This document shows, piece by piece, positions 22,580 to 35,200 of a DNA stretch of 64,000 bases. Source of the stretch: Paramecium sonneborni. Its lineage: Eukaryota; Ciliophora; Oligohymenophorea; Peniculida; Parameciidae. The first letter of the stretch is position 1. Each line of letters opens with the position of its first letter. Under the pieces are notes generated by a model that did no database searches, was not told the DNA's origin, and saw nothing but the letters and a program-made list of their open reading frames with translations. The stretch lies in the NCBI GenBank assembly GCA_905182985.1, contig CAJJDN010000003.1, positions 364,508 through 428,507 on the forward strand, written 5' to 3'. The translations under genes and the position numbers were made by a program.

Positions 22580-22843
22580 ATGTCAGAAGAATTAAATTCA
22601 AGCCTTGATTCACTCGATTTAGATCTCTATCACAAACCCAATCCTTAAATTAAAACCATAATTGATTATCTAAGAGCCTAAAAAATTAGATTTTGTACCG
22701 ATCCTAAAGCAAAGGAATACAATTACTATTCTAACCAGTCATTTAAAGAGGATAATAATACAAATTTTGGAATTTAGTAAAATAGATTCATGCAAAGAAA
22801 ACATTAAGAAACTGACATATCATTTGTAATGAAATTTCCTTGA
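22580..22843 (+). CDS. Small hypothetical protein (87 residues)
   Basis: Uninterrupted frame MSEELNSSLDSLDLDLYHKP to TGA at 22841, 88 codons. It has an acidic N-terminus and a basic, Asn/Gln-rich middle (KAKEYNYYSNQSFKEDNN). It looks like a genuine short gene because of its balanced composition and its position 18 bp from a divergent gene start. A GT-AG intron beginning near 22827 could extend it, but no better reading was found. Function unknown. Confidence 0.6.
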
Positions 22844-22923
22844 TTTTACTTTATATGTGTTATTTTTCTTGTTTGATTCAGTAAATATTTAAACATTCAT
22901 ATTTTATTAGATTTTATACTAAG

Positions 22924-23142
22924 ATGACTAAAATCGATCTTAAGAACTAGCCAAACCTTAAAATTTAAGGTAAAAGAATTCAATTTTAATCTAAATTGTT
23001 GATAATTAATAGATAGATGAATTCTTAAAAAATGCTTATAATTGATGTTTTTAATTAAAGTTAAAATGAAAAGTTATATATTAATATAGATACATTAGGT
23101 GATTTAACAGACACAAATAACTTAATAAAATGCTAAAGCTGA
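22924..23142 (+). CDS. Small hypothetical protein (72 residues)
   Basis: Frame MTKIDLKNQPNLKIQGKRIQ to TGA at 23140, exactly 73 codons without introns. The C-terminal part (KMLIIDVFNQSQNEKLYINI, DTLGDLTDTNN) looks protein-like. It could alternatively be a 3' exon of the preceding small gene. No function can be assigned. Confidence 0.45.
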
Positions 23143-23170
23143 GTATTATTTTATATTTTATATTATATTA

Positions 23171-26091
23171 ATGTATATAATTTTTTTAATCTAAGCTATT
23201 TACTCGTTATCTGCAGAGAATTTTTTATGTGGATTACGCCTTTTTTATGAAGAATAAACATTTTTTCTGATAGATTAATAGAATGATAAGTAATAAGTTT
23301 ATTTATTTGATGAGTACTATGCCATACATCCTAACTAGTTCATCTCCTCATTTTGCTTTAGATATCTAATAAAGTTATAAGAGCTCACAAAGTTTGAACA
23401 ATAATCCATATTTTTTGGTTGGATTTTCTGATTCATATATTTTTGTTGGTAATGCGAGTGAAATTTAATGGCTATTAATCTAAGAGTTCAAAGTAAAGAA
23501 AAATATAACTAAAGCATCTGTTCACATGTATAATGGTTATAATGGATATTTTGTAGATAAAGGAGAAGATGGGGGACATTTGCTTATATCTAAAGAAAAT
23601 TTAGTGAGAGAATTTTCTTTTGGTAAAACGGATGCTGTAGATAAATTTTAGAAAATGGGTTTTATATATATAGTATCTTGGGGGGGTTAAGGTGATGTAA
23701 TGTTGATTTTGAAACGGTTTGTACATTTAATCAATTAATCTGAAGGAGAAAATTATTGTTAATAAAAGGTCGCTTCAAATTCCTTAGAATAAATCAAATG
23801 TAATTTAGATTAAAATTTTGAACGTTTAACTTTTCCTACACCTGATCTTTATCATCCTCCAATACACTACCATTTAGGGAATGAAATAATTAATGGTTCT
23901 TTGGAAAATGAATATTTCACTAAAAATTATCCAGGACTTTAAGTATTTGTGGCATAGAATTTAAATAATAAAGTATTAGAATTAAGAATACCAATTTAAA
24001 ATATGCAAACCTATTAATAAACTGTAGAATAACCTATAAGTGGATTAATTGTTACTCTTCAACATGAAAATAGAGGCTTTATACATATATTAATTTTTGA
24101 AAGTGGTGAAGAAATTGTAATCAATTATAAGGAGGATGAAAATTTAGCTTATATTACTATAGGAATGACTGAATCCAAAGTCTTTGCTTTTTCATTTGTT
24201 ACTTCATAGTTTATCAAATTCCCTACTATTGATTTAATTGAACATGTATTTTAAGATTGTGTAACAATAATACATTAGAGAAATAATGTTTGTGAAAGTC
24301 CACTTAATTATTGTTCTGATGTATCATTGAACTTTTTATAACAATCATAATTTGAATTGCATTCTGATTAACTAATTAAATTTTAATCTAATGAAGAATT
24401 TTATGAAACTCCATTTATAAAGATATTTTAAAATATTTCAGAGGTTTAAAACAATTTTACAATTTTACTTAATTCTGAAATTAACAATAGAGAAATGAAT
24501 CATGGTGGATATATTGGATCATTTCTTAGAATTACTTATAAAAATTAAAGTATCAATTCTTTAATTATTAATGAATAAAATGAAAATTTAGAAGCATATT
24601 ACAGTATTAAGGATAATATTTGTAAGAATCAATATATAAAGTAGATTCTCATGCAGTTTAAAATATTATTGGAAGTACTTATGTTTTAGTATTTACATCT
24701 TAAATAGAATTAAGTGACATTTAATGTTTGCAATTGTTTCGAGAATTTATAGATCAAATTCAAAAGTTATTTATTATTCAATAAAGTAATAATTAATAAT
24801 TACATTTAGTTGAAGATAATTGTGAAGCTTAATAAAAGTATTATGATGTTAAACCAATTTAGTATAAAGAAATACACAAAATGTTAAAATAGCCTACTGA
24901 ATTGATATAAACTCTAAATTAAGATTAATTTGACTAAAATGACTTAGAATATTCTACAGATGAAGAAGAAAGTAGTTTAAATAATCAAAATAAAAATTCA
25001 GAATAATAATAATAATATGTTATGGAAGCCTCGTTAATACCAGAAGAATAACAACAGCAAATATAATAAAATTAAAATTAGATTGAAAGTACAGATTAGC
25101 TGTTTTAAAATAAAGTGAACTTTGATAGTGAAAATTATAAATAATAATAAGATTTATTAGAATAACAATAATAATTAAATAAATTTGAACATACTAATTA
25201 AATTTACAAAAGTAAAAAAGAATATAATGGAAATAAAAGCAATGAGGAATTTGAATAAAAAGAACAAGAATTATAAATAAAAAATTAAGAGGAACATAAA
25301 ATGGAAATTAAGAATTCCTAATAGTAAAGTAGAAAGAAATAAGAGTAAAAAAAAAAGTAGTAAGAAATGATAACTGATGAGGGAGAGCAATAATTATAAA
25401 TTGAAGTGGGCGACTAATATAAAAATACATTTCATTTAAGATAAAGTGGAAATTATAAAAATGATGAATACTATGATAGGGGAGATAGATATTTTAAGGC
25501 AGATTATTAAAGAAGGCAAGATGATTATTATGAGAGGTATAATAATAGAAGAGGACCGTAATTGACTGGATAAAGTGTTATAATACCTAAAAATCCAAAT
25601 GATTAGGAATTAGGAAGATTTTTAAGAGAAATTATTAGTAAATTATAGTACAGATATTATATAAATTTAGTATTTACTCTGATCCTTGTGATCCACATTC
25701 TACTAACTACAATCCTAGTAGTTGTCAAGTAGATAATTATTATGGTTCTTCATCCATTAGAAGAACAGAACCACGCCAAAGAGATTTTTATAGGAGTGCT
25801 TATAGATATGATAACAGATATGAATATAGAGGTATTCATTAGTATTTAATAGCCTGTATCACTGTCTATAGTAAATGCTATTTTAAAGGTGAATCCTTAT
25901 AACTTTGTGGACATTAGAGGAATATTCCAAAATCATAATTATATCTTGATATTTTATCTATTCGAGCAGATGAAAATTATATTGTGGAATTTTATATGAA
26001 AGATATAAATGGAAGATCAGAATTATATACATTAAAAGGGACTTAAAAATGTTTGCAATCTCCATTAAGGGTTGATTGGCTATTACAATGA
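23171..26091 (+). CDS. Large secretory-pathway protein with Gln-rich middle and cysteine-containing tail
   Basis: Starts MYIIFLIQAIYSLSAENFLC, a plausible signal peptide. Three introns (23324-23348, 24622-24644, 25648-25670) leave exactly 950 codons with TGA at 26089. The first ~500 residues look like an extracellular fold with scattered cysteines (HMYNGYNGYFVDKGEDGGHL, YIVSWGGQGDVMLILKRF, FPTPDLYHPPIHYHLG). Residues ~600-790 are a very Gln/Glu/Lys-rich stretch. The C-terminus is different again: SDPCDPHSTNYNPSSCQVD, an Arg/Tyr-rich segment and a final domain with further cysteines. No transmembrane helix is evident after the signal. I do not recognise the family. Most glutamines are written TAA/TAG, so the gene is unreadable in the standard code. 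Confidence 0.7.
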
Positions 26092-26151
26092 ATTAAATAA
26101 ATTATCAACTTTTTTTTCAATTTTTATAATTTTATATTAAGTGTTTCGAGT

Positions 26152-28801
26152 ATGTTAGATTAAAGTGAGGCGTATAGGATTGAAGATAAACTATTACTTA
26201 CAAAATAAGTCAATACTATTGGAAAGTATAAGTTCTTTATTTGAATGTTAGCGCTTTTTAATCAATGAGAGCCAAATTTTATGGAATTAGAATGAAGAAC
26301 AAAGCAATTCAAAATAAGAAACGATATCAATAACTTGCACCTATTCATTATCATATTATAAAGGACGTTTCTCGAAAAGAATATTATTAGTAAGAAAAAT
26401 AATGATTATTTTGAAAAGTGTCATAGAAAACTGGATAAGTATGGGGAAAAGTAAACAAATCTAAATTAGCCAGATTGAAAAGAAAATTAAGTAGAAAGTG
26501 GAGATAAATAAAGAAGTCAAAAATTGCATAGAAAATAACTAAATCAATAAAGTTTATTCCAATAATAAATCCAAACAACGATTTGAAATTAATATGGGAT
26601 ATATTTTTAGCTTTCATAAGATTTTATCTTTTATTTGTAATTCCATATGAGACAGCATTCAATAATAAATTATTATACAATTAACTTTTATGGACATTAT
26701 AAGTATCAACAGCCTTATTAATTTTTGATATTATACTAAATTTCATCACATCATTTTATGAGAAAGGATATTTGATTACAAATCATTAAAAGGTAGTTTG
26801 TAATTACTTAAGGAATGGTTTTATTTATGATATATTTTGTGTAGTGACTTTAGTTTTAGTTCTTGCTTAAGAACTTAATGAACAGAATGACTACATTGAT
26901 TATAAACATCAATCTTTACGAGAATATGATTATTTAAGAAGTGTAATTAGTATTTTAGGAATTATTATCTAATTATAAAATATAATAAGAGTATTTTAAA
27001 GATTATAAAATAGTTAAGATTATTCAGAAACTACTTCATTGCTATTAGATTTAGTAAGTTTTTATTTTTATAAAGATTAAATTGGTTATGTTTCTATTCT
27101 TGTTAGAACATTTGTTCAGCTGTATTTGGTATTTTGTTGGAATTTAAGAAATTGCTGAAGATTCATGGATAAAAGCAAATGGATTATCAAATGCATCATA
27201 TACGGATTAATATATAACAGCATTTTATTTCTCATCTGTAACAATGTTTACTGTAGGATATGGTGATGTAGTTCCAAAGAGTATTAAATTAATAATAAAT
27301 CATAATAGATATATACGAAAGATTAGTTACAATAGGATTTATGGTTTGTTCAACTTTATAATTGTCATATACAATTTCAGCAATTTGGAATGTTTATTCA
27401 AAATTAAATGAAAAAAGAGAGGAACATATTCGTAAAATGAGAGCTATTAATACCTATATGAAGAGTGTGAATATATCTAATCAATTAAAATATGAAATTA
27501 GAGAATATTTAACATTTTATTGGAAGGAATAAAAATTAGAAGAAAACTTAGAAGTCAAAGATACAATTGGATAATTATCTTAAGATCTTTAAGAGAATCT
27601 TATATTTGAAGCTAATTCCATAATAGTAAAAGGTTGTAAATTATTTAATGATTATTTTTCTCATGAATTTAAAGCTGAATGTTTAAAGAATGTTTAATCA
27701 ATAACTCTTACACCTTGTAAATCAGTTCCTTTTGATTAACCTTGTTTATTCTTTATAGAGAGAGGATCTATAGGAACATATTTTAGAAATAATAGATTAA
27801 GATTAGCCACATTATAGATAGGAGATAATTTTGGATTAAGAGAGTTTATGTTAGATGAAATTCCGTCATTGAGATATACATCAGTTGCTTTTAGTAAATT
27901 AGTTTTCATAACAAAAAAAGACTTTATGAAAGTGCTATTAAAATTTCCAGAAGATCATGAATAATATTGTTAATTGAAGGAGTAACTCATCTTTGATTAA
28001 TCATATTTTGCCATGGATTGTTATTCATGTAAAAGTATTTAACATAATGTTCAACAATGTCCTTTACTTACTTTCAATCCAGACAAAGGATCAGTAATTA
28101 AAAAACATCAATATCCTTTATAATAACAAAGAAAACCTTATAAAAGAAAATTTGATAAAAAAAGAAGAGCTATCTTTAAAGAACTTAAATAAAATGATAA
28201 TTTAGATAAGATATAGCTTACTATTCCTACTATAGAATCATCTGATTCTTCTGAATTCGAATTAAAAGAATCATGGAAAGCATCTCATTCAAATTATTTT
28301 TAATAAATGTAAAGTGTAGCAAAAAGATAATTTTCCAATAGACAAGCTTTTAATATTAAATAGATAAAATAAAAATTACATCCTCCCAAATAATCAATCT
28401 TAACCTTAGAATTACATAATCCAAGAGAGTTAGATGATGATTAAATTAGAGAAAGTGATAAAATTTTGTTAGAAGATCTTAAATTAAGATTGAATCCAAG
28501 AGTCAATTTAGAATTAGATTGCATTAAGAATTATAAGAATTATTATCCTTAATATAATTCTTCTTGGCTTTTTAAAACTACAAAAATAAACTTGAAATTC
28601 TTTGAATAATGGAAGTAATTAAGTCTCTTTCTAACGTTTCCATATGAATTCATTAAGTAATAATTCATATTATTTAAAAGGAAATATCGAAAAACAGTAT
28701 TAAGAGAGAATTAACTTGTAAGCCCATAAAAAGAACCTGATCATAAGAGAAAAAAAAAGAGAGCAACTGCATTGTATTTTAAACCGGTCTAAGTGAAATG
28801 A
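26152..28801 (+). CDS. Voltage-gated-type K+ channel with cyclic-nucleotide-binding-like domain
   Basis: Six-helix channel of the EAG/CNBD class in the surface or ciliary membrane. S1 begins LKLIWDIFLAFIRFYLLF; S2-S3 include LIFDIILNFITSFYEKGY; the S4 region LRSVISILGIIIQLQNIIRV has few arginines. The pore has FLFLLEHLFSCIWYFVG and the selectivity filter TVGYGDVVPK, typical of K+ permeation. The C-linker (RKMRAINTYMKSVNISNQL, then IREYLTFYWKEQ) leads to a beta-roll with FFIERGSIGTYF and IGDNFGLREFMLDE, which lacks the ligand-contacting Glu of the usual FGE. A basic tail follows. Five introns, including 26226-26251 and 27281-27308, give 837 codons; the junctions near 26390-26560 are the least certain. 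TGA at 28799. Confidence 0.9.
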
Positions 28802-28819
28802 TTTTCAATAATTAATTTA

Positions 28820-29200
28820 ATGTAATCTTCTATAGAGAAACTGCCTCATTTATAACTAAATAATCGTAGATCTTCTTCTATGGCTAATTCAAATCCTGCA
28901 ATAAAGAAGTTAAAAGAAACCTTAATAGTTGAGAATTAATCAAGTAGAAACTATTTAAATAGAAAGTAAGGAGATATATTGGATTCAATCTTAGAAGATG
29001 CGAATTTAATCATTAATAATAAATTACTTGAATAAAATGTCTATAAATTAAAGGATTTAGGCTTATTAAAATAATATGATCCAACAGTAGCTGTTTAATA
29101 AGGATTTAAAAAAAGCAATTATGTTTTGAATGATTATCATAGTAAAAGTACTACTAATGGATATTCAAGAAATTATGGAGGTCTATTCTACAATAGATGA
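28820..29200 (+). CDS. Small hypothetical protein (126 residues)
   Basis: Frame MQSSIEKLPHLQLNNRRSSS to TGA at 29198, 127 codons, no intron. Hydrophilic, ending in NGYSRNYGGLFYNR; it has one helical stretch, QGDILDSILEDANLIINNKL. It starts only 18 bp after the channel gene's stop on the same strand. In Paramecium this would be an independent short gene rather than an operon member. No domain recognised. Confidence 0.6.
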
Positions 29201-29286
29201 TAATATTATATGCAAAATTCATTATTTATTAAATAATACTAAGGTTAATTGTTTAGATAAAATAATTGGTAATAAATATAATTTAA

Positions 29287-31502
29287 TCATTCAATATTTT
29301 CTACTTTAGCTCTTTTATTAATTTATTCCATAAACTTCTCAAGAGGACTAACATTATTAAGTTTTCTTCTAATTATTTCTTCTTTTCATTTTCTTTTTAA
29401 GCTTTTTTGCTCTTTTTAGTTTCTTATTCCTTTTAAATTTATTTTTCATATTACTATTAAAAGTATTATTCTTGTAGCTATTTATCTCTTTCTTACATTT
29501 CCTTAATTAATCTATCTTTTTATTCTTTTTCTTGGTTTAATAAATTATCAATATCTTTCATATCTTTTTTATGTCCTAAAGATAATGATTATGATTGATG
29601 TTATTATTGTTAAGGAACAATAGATAATAATAAATTAGGAGAAGGAGTAGGAGCTTAAGGTTTTTTAAAAGTATTTAGAATGTCATTTAAGTCTTAATCA
29701 TTATTGATATAAGCTTGTTTATAGATTTCTTTGTTAAATGACCAATAAGTTTTAGATGGAGGTTTATTATTTTTTCTTTTTTTTCCATTTGCATCTTCTT
29801 CTTAACAATTATTAATAAGTTCAAAAGTAGATTCATTTTTGAAATAGATTCCATCTCCAAGTGATTCAAGTATTTTCATATCACAATGAACAAAATCACT
29901 TGGATTTCTATGAAATAATTCAAAACAAGGGAATGGACATAAGAATATTTTATTGATATTCAATAGTTTTTCACATACTTAACATCTATAATAGGGTTTA
30001 GTTAAACCATCAAATTAAATACAAACTAAACAATATTTAAAAGTATCTTCTTATTTTTATGGTATTGGTGTATGAAATTGATCAGCATAATACTTTTGTA
30101 ATCCAAAAGATAAATTATCTGTATTTGAAGATGATTCTTAATATGTAGCATTTAATTTTCTTTTAGCTTCATTTCGATCTCTCTCAATTTATTAACCTTT
30201 CTCATTTAAAAGAACCTTAGCTAAATCATGTCTATATTAAGATGGAGATGTCTATTGAATTAGCAAAAATGTATTATGAATCATGATTTCGAAATATTCT
30301 TCAAACTCAACTCTTAATTAATTGAAACTTTCAATATTATTTAGTTATGAAGATTGATAAAAATTACTTCTATATTACTTAAGATTTACAAAATGTTCTT
30401 ACAATTAATTTTTTATTTTTTCATACTAAGTCATATAATGTTTATTAGAGATCAGACGTCTTTATGGAAAAATATTCACTTAAGTCCCTTATTTGATTAA
30501 GAATAATTAATCTAATTCATAACCCCCATCCTATAAAGTTTGAATCAAATTATGATTTAAGTTTTAGTAACTAATTACTGGATATATAGATTAATCTACT
30601 AATTAAATTATTCTTTCTAAATTCATTTCAAACATTATGTAAATAATATGATTTTGATTTGAATATTTATAAAGCATTCTTATTATTCTATTAATTCTAT
30701 CTTCAATTTTCACATTGTTACACACAACTAATAAATCTATTATTTAAGAACTATCATAATCAAATATATAATAGGCTTTATATATTTTTTAACTTTATTC
30801 CACTACAATTAACTCTTAATCAGGATTATATAAAGCTTTTAATTTCTTTGAAAACTTTCTTACCTCTAATTATAATTTCGCCCTTTGTAATTCATCAATA
30901 TATGAAAAAATATGAAGATCCACAAATTTAAATCGACCAATTGGCATTGTTACTTCTATTCCTCCTTTCAACCAGGATTCTACATTCCAATAATCATCCA
31001 ATTATGGAAATCTATATACTCCAAACAATATTTGTAATCCAAAATAAAATTGAATTTCTGTTTCTTTATATTTCTTTTTTTGGTACATTTATAGAGTTTA
31101 TTATTGTTATTATTTTAGATCTTCTTATAAAACCATTAAAAGATAATTATTGATCATTTCTGTTAATATAGATACAAAACTACAAGGCAAAAAATAATTC
31201 AAAACATTTTAAGCACTTTACAAAGAAGTCATCTTTAATTAAGGAGTATCTAAATAATTTAAGATCTCTTTTATTTAAGAAATATCAGTCTGTTAAATAT
31301 TAAGTGTTTTTCCAAAGTCTAACATTCCACATCAATCTCTTTCATCATCAGATGCAATTTATACAAATTATTCTTCACAATCACTCAAAATTATTTCTTA
31401 TTTCCAATAACAATTATATATTTCTATTTCATCAAAAATTTAAGTCGATTATGAATTTACCATTTCCTAATTTCTTTAACTGCTTAATGCTTCTTGTTTC
31501 AT
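29287..31502 (-). CDS. Domesticated piggyBac transposase, PiggyMac-like (PGML), catalytic residues lost
   Basis: The core follows the piggyBac fold: FYFGLQILFGVYRFP, then QLDDYWNVESWLKGGIEV, MPIGRFKFVDLHIFSYIDEL, and the RNase-H-like region ELIVVEQSQKIYKAYYIFD and IYIMFEMNLERIIQLV. The DE and DN catalytic aspartates of active piggyBac enzymes are not present in these two motifs. Near the C-terminus is the family's Cys-rich zinc domain, YCLVCIQFDGL, PYYRCQVCEKLL and FLCPFPCFELFH. A Gln/Glu/Lys-rich coiled coil follows. In Paramecium, PiggyMac and its PGML partners excise IESs during macronuclear development, and PGMLs lack the full triad (established). Odd points: an in-frame TGA at 31332-31334 after an acidic N-terminus, and a frame slip just before the C-terminal SPLEKFMEQINKR. 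Confidence 0.85.
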
Positions 31503-32249
31503 TTCAAGGATATAATATTAATGTATTTTCAATATATTTGATATCTAATATCCTTTTCATTTAGCTTGCAAATAAATAGATCAATTTTGCCAATATCCTT
31601 TTATTTTTTTTAACAATATATCATTTATTCTATCTATTTATATTTATATCTAAAATTTCTAATGAACTTTTTATAAGCATTTTATTACTATGAAAAAGTT
31701 ATTATAAAAAAACCTTTATTTATTAACATTAATTATTAATTACTCTTAAAATCAATTTTCTAAGTTAAATTTAACAAATAATTCAATCAAATAAGAGACA
31801 CTTATTGGAATTTATTGTTATATGATTTCTACTATTTAAGTAAATCACAATAACTAAATTACATAATTATCTTAACAAAGTAATTTTAATTTCTTATTAG
31901 TCAATTTCAATTATTTTCTTTTGTAAATATGACATAAAACTTTTATTAATTTAAAAGTTTTAATATTAGCTAATATTATACTATCCTATAATTATAAAGG
32001 TTAACTAATATTCTTTAAATTGAATCAACTAAAGCTAATTTATTAGTAGAATTGCAAAATAGCTATTAATTAACACTAATTTTAACAATAATTTTTGCCA
32101 ACAATTTTGACTGTTAAAGGTTAAATTTATATTAAATGTTAAAAATGATTTTTTTTTATCATATAAGACATTTGAAAAAGTTCTTATTCAACATTTTCTT
32201 GATTTTAAATCATAATAATATATATAAATTTTTTCAAAATATCTGCAAT
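31503..32249. other. AT-rich intergenic region
   Basis: About 750 bp upstream of the PGML gene and downstream of the guanylyl cyclase gene, the longest clearly empty stretch with the 42.8-43.5 kb gap. No protein-like frame, repeat or RNA gene was recognised. It should contain the PGML promoter. Confidence 0.5.
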
Positions 32250-35200
32250 TCAGCCTTCTTCGCAACAATCTGAATCATTAAGTGAGACAAAAAAAGTTGG
32301 GATTGTAATATCTTTTGATTGTATATAAACATCTTTTGCATATTCAAATTTAAAGTCATCATATTCAGATTCAACTAAATTCTTTGTATAATCACTAATT
32401 AACATTTTTCCTTCCTAAAATTAAATTAAATATTTTACAGATCCTGATGATTCCATCAAATTAGCAATAGTAACATCTTCACCATATATATCATATCTAA
32501 CAACATCTGTTCCTACAACTCCTCCAAGTACTCTACCAGTATGTACTCCAATTCTCATATTCAAATGTTAATATTATGGATCTTTATTGACATCATTTAT
32601 TATCTATATCATTTTTAAACCAAAGGCTAATACTTTTTATGCCTAAATAGATTATAATTAATACTTCTTCAGCTGGATCTCTTTTAGTATAATCCAGTAC
32701 TCCCATACATACATAACAATCTCCTATTGTAAACAATTTGTATATTTATGCCATTTGACAATATAAATCAAAAGATTGAAATAAGTTTCTAAGCATTTCA
32801 ACTACAGTTTCAGGTTAAACAGAACTAGAATATTTAGTAAAACCAGCAATATCTGCATATAAAACTGTTGCATCATCAAAAACATCTATAAATGTCTCTG
32901 TCTTATCTGATTCTGGTTATAATAATCTTTTTAATGCATGAGGAGGCATCAAATATTATAACATGTTCTCATATTTTGAAATCTGAGTTTATAATTATTG
33001 ACTCACTCTATAATTTTTAACAAGAATTTCATTTACTTAACGTTCCTGATAATATGTCAATCCATCAGTACTAATTATAAAAAATACTATTTCCAATATA
33101 TACTATTTATAAACTATTATTAAGATTAATAGTATAAAGTAAATTATTTATAAATACTATTTGTCTTTCAAAATAAAAAGCTATTAATGGAATAGATTTA
33201 TATATATTGAAGTTATCTAACACGCTTATAATATTATTTCAAATTTTTATTCACCAACAAAATAAATAATTAAAATGTTAAATGAATTTATACTTATAAA
33301 ATATACTAAACCTAATATTTTAGCTTTTTAAAAATCTTTTACATCTTATAATTTTAAAAAAGGCACTAAAATTATTATACTAACAATTAATTAACATAAT
33401 ATAGTAATTAATAGTTCTATTTTACTAGAAGAATTTAAATCATCTAATAAAAAATAAAGTAGTCCTTTACAAATCATTAATATAAGTAAAAATATAAATG
33501 TTTTTCTAAATTAGATCAATTCTTAGAGATTATATTCTTCATAAATCTAATAATATAATGAATGATCTTTGCTATCATATTAGCTTTTATCTAATTCATA
33601 ATTATAATCCTTATCAAAATCCAATTTGAATTTTTTAATATTTTTCAATTTAATTAAATCTAATTTTTGTTGAAGTTTTGAAATACTTTATTTTTTATTG
33701 ATTTCAATTTCATCTAAATTGTCAAAAAAATCATTATCTTTTTTAATAAAAGTATCTGAAGCTTCAAAAATACCTGGTTTCATTGATTTTTAGTTTTAGA
33801 ATTGTTTATTTCCAATTCCTTCAAACTAATTTTCAGATTCTTTTTAAATTACTTTACTAGGTCTTTCTTTATCTTCTGGCAAGATAATTTTGGTATTAGA
33901 TTTCATCATTTTTTTCTTATTAACTAAATCAGCCATTATAATTGTTCCTTTTTTTTTGAGTTATCCTCTTTAAGGTTATTAATTTGGTTATTATTAATTT
34001 TATACTTCATCTATAATTTTCACTTATTTTATATTCTCTTTGTTTGGTTATTCTAAAATTTATACCAATTAATTTGATGAATTTTACTATAATGAACTAT
34101 TCTAAGGTTATATTCCAGAACTTTATTAATTTTAAGAAGAAGAAATTTAATTTGAGGATGGTTAAATGCGATTATCTGATTATTGTTGAAATTGAGTCAT
34201 TGAAAATTATTGTAAAGTAGATGGATAATGTTATATAACTCCATCTTCATTTCCTCTTCTAATTGGTCTTTAAAAATAGAGTATACTACTTCTCATTTTA
34301 GAATTAGAATTTGCAACTTTCGGTTATTGTTAAATTTGGGATTGATTATCATTCTTATAATAATTATTATTAAATTACATCTATATTTGAACTAGATATT
34401 GATTTAGAAGAATTTTGTTGCTTAATTTCTTATTCTTTAGTTTCATGATCAATTGATTATTTTTTCTTAATCATAACCTATAATGATCTTTTGTTTTATA
34501 ATTATTATTATAATTATCTAAGAACTATCATAGGAGATTTATTAGGATCATTTGCCAATCCTATAGGATTCATTACTGAAGCTCTTTTCATTAAATTCTT
34601 AGATGGAGCTTTCTTATTTTCTGGAATTTTCAATGGCATTATTTAAACTCTAGATTCTTTTTTTGTTTCTTAACTATCTTTAATTAATTTAGTTGAAATT
34701 ACTCTTGTAGATTCTCTTTCTTTTTATTATAAATTTAATCTAAAAGTTTAAAGCATACCTTTTCCTTTTGCAGCCACTGCCTTTTAATCAAATTAATACT
34801 TAGTAGAATCCTTAATATTATTATATGCTGATTCACTTAATGTAATAAAACCTGCTTCACTAGTACTACAAACTCTACTAGTAGTATTAACTGTATCTCC
34901 AATCAATGAAAATTATGGCTTATGAACTCCTATTACACCAGCAATTACTCTACCATAATGAATTCCTATCTTTAATTTAACATCCTAATTATCACCATAT
35001 TTCATTGTTTTAACAGTTTCCATCATTGCTATCGCTGTTTCTAAAGCTCTTGTTGTACTATTAGCATTTTTTTAATCTATATATTTTTATATATTTTTAT
35101 ACTTATCACTGCATCATAATCTCTTAAACCACCAGCTGCCATATATGTTTTACCTACTGTTTCAATCTTTTATAAATCATATGTTTAACATAATTAATCA

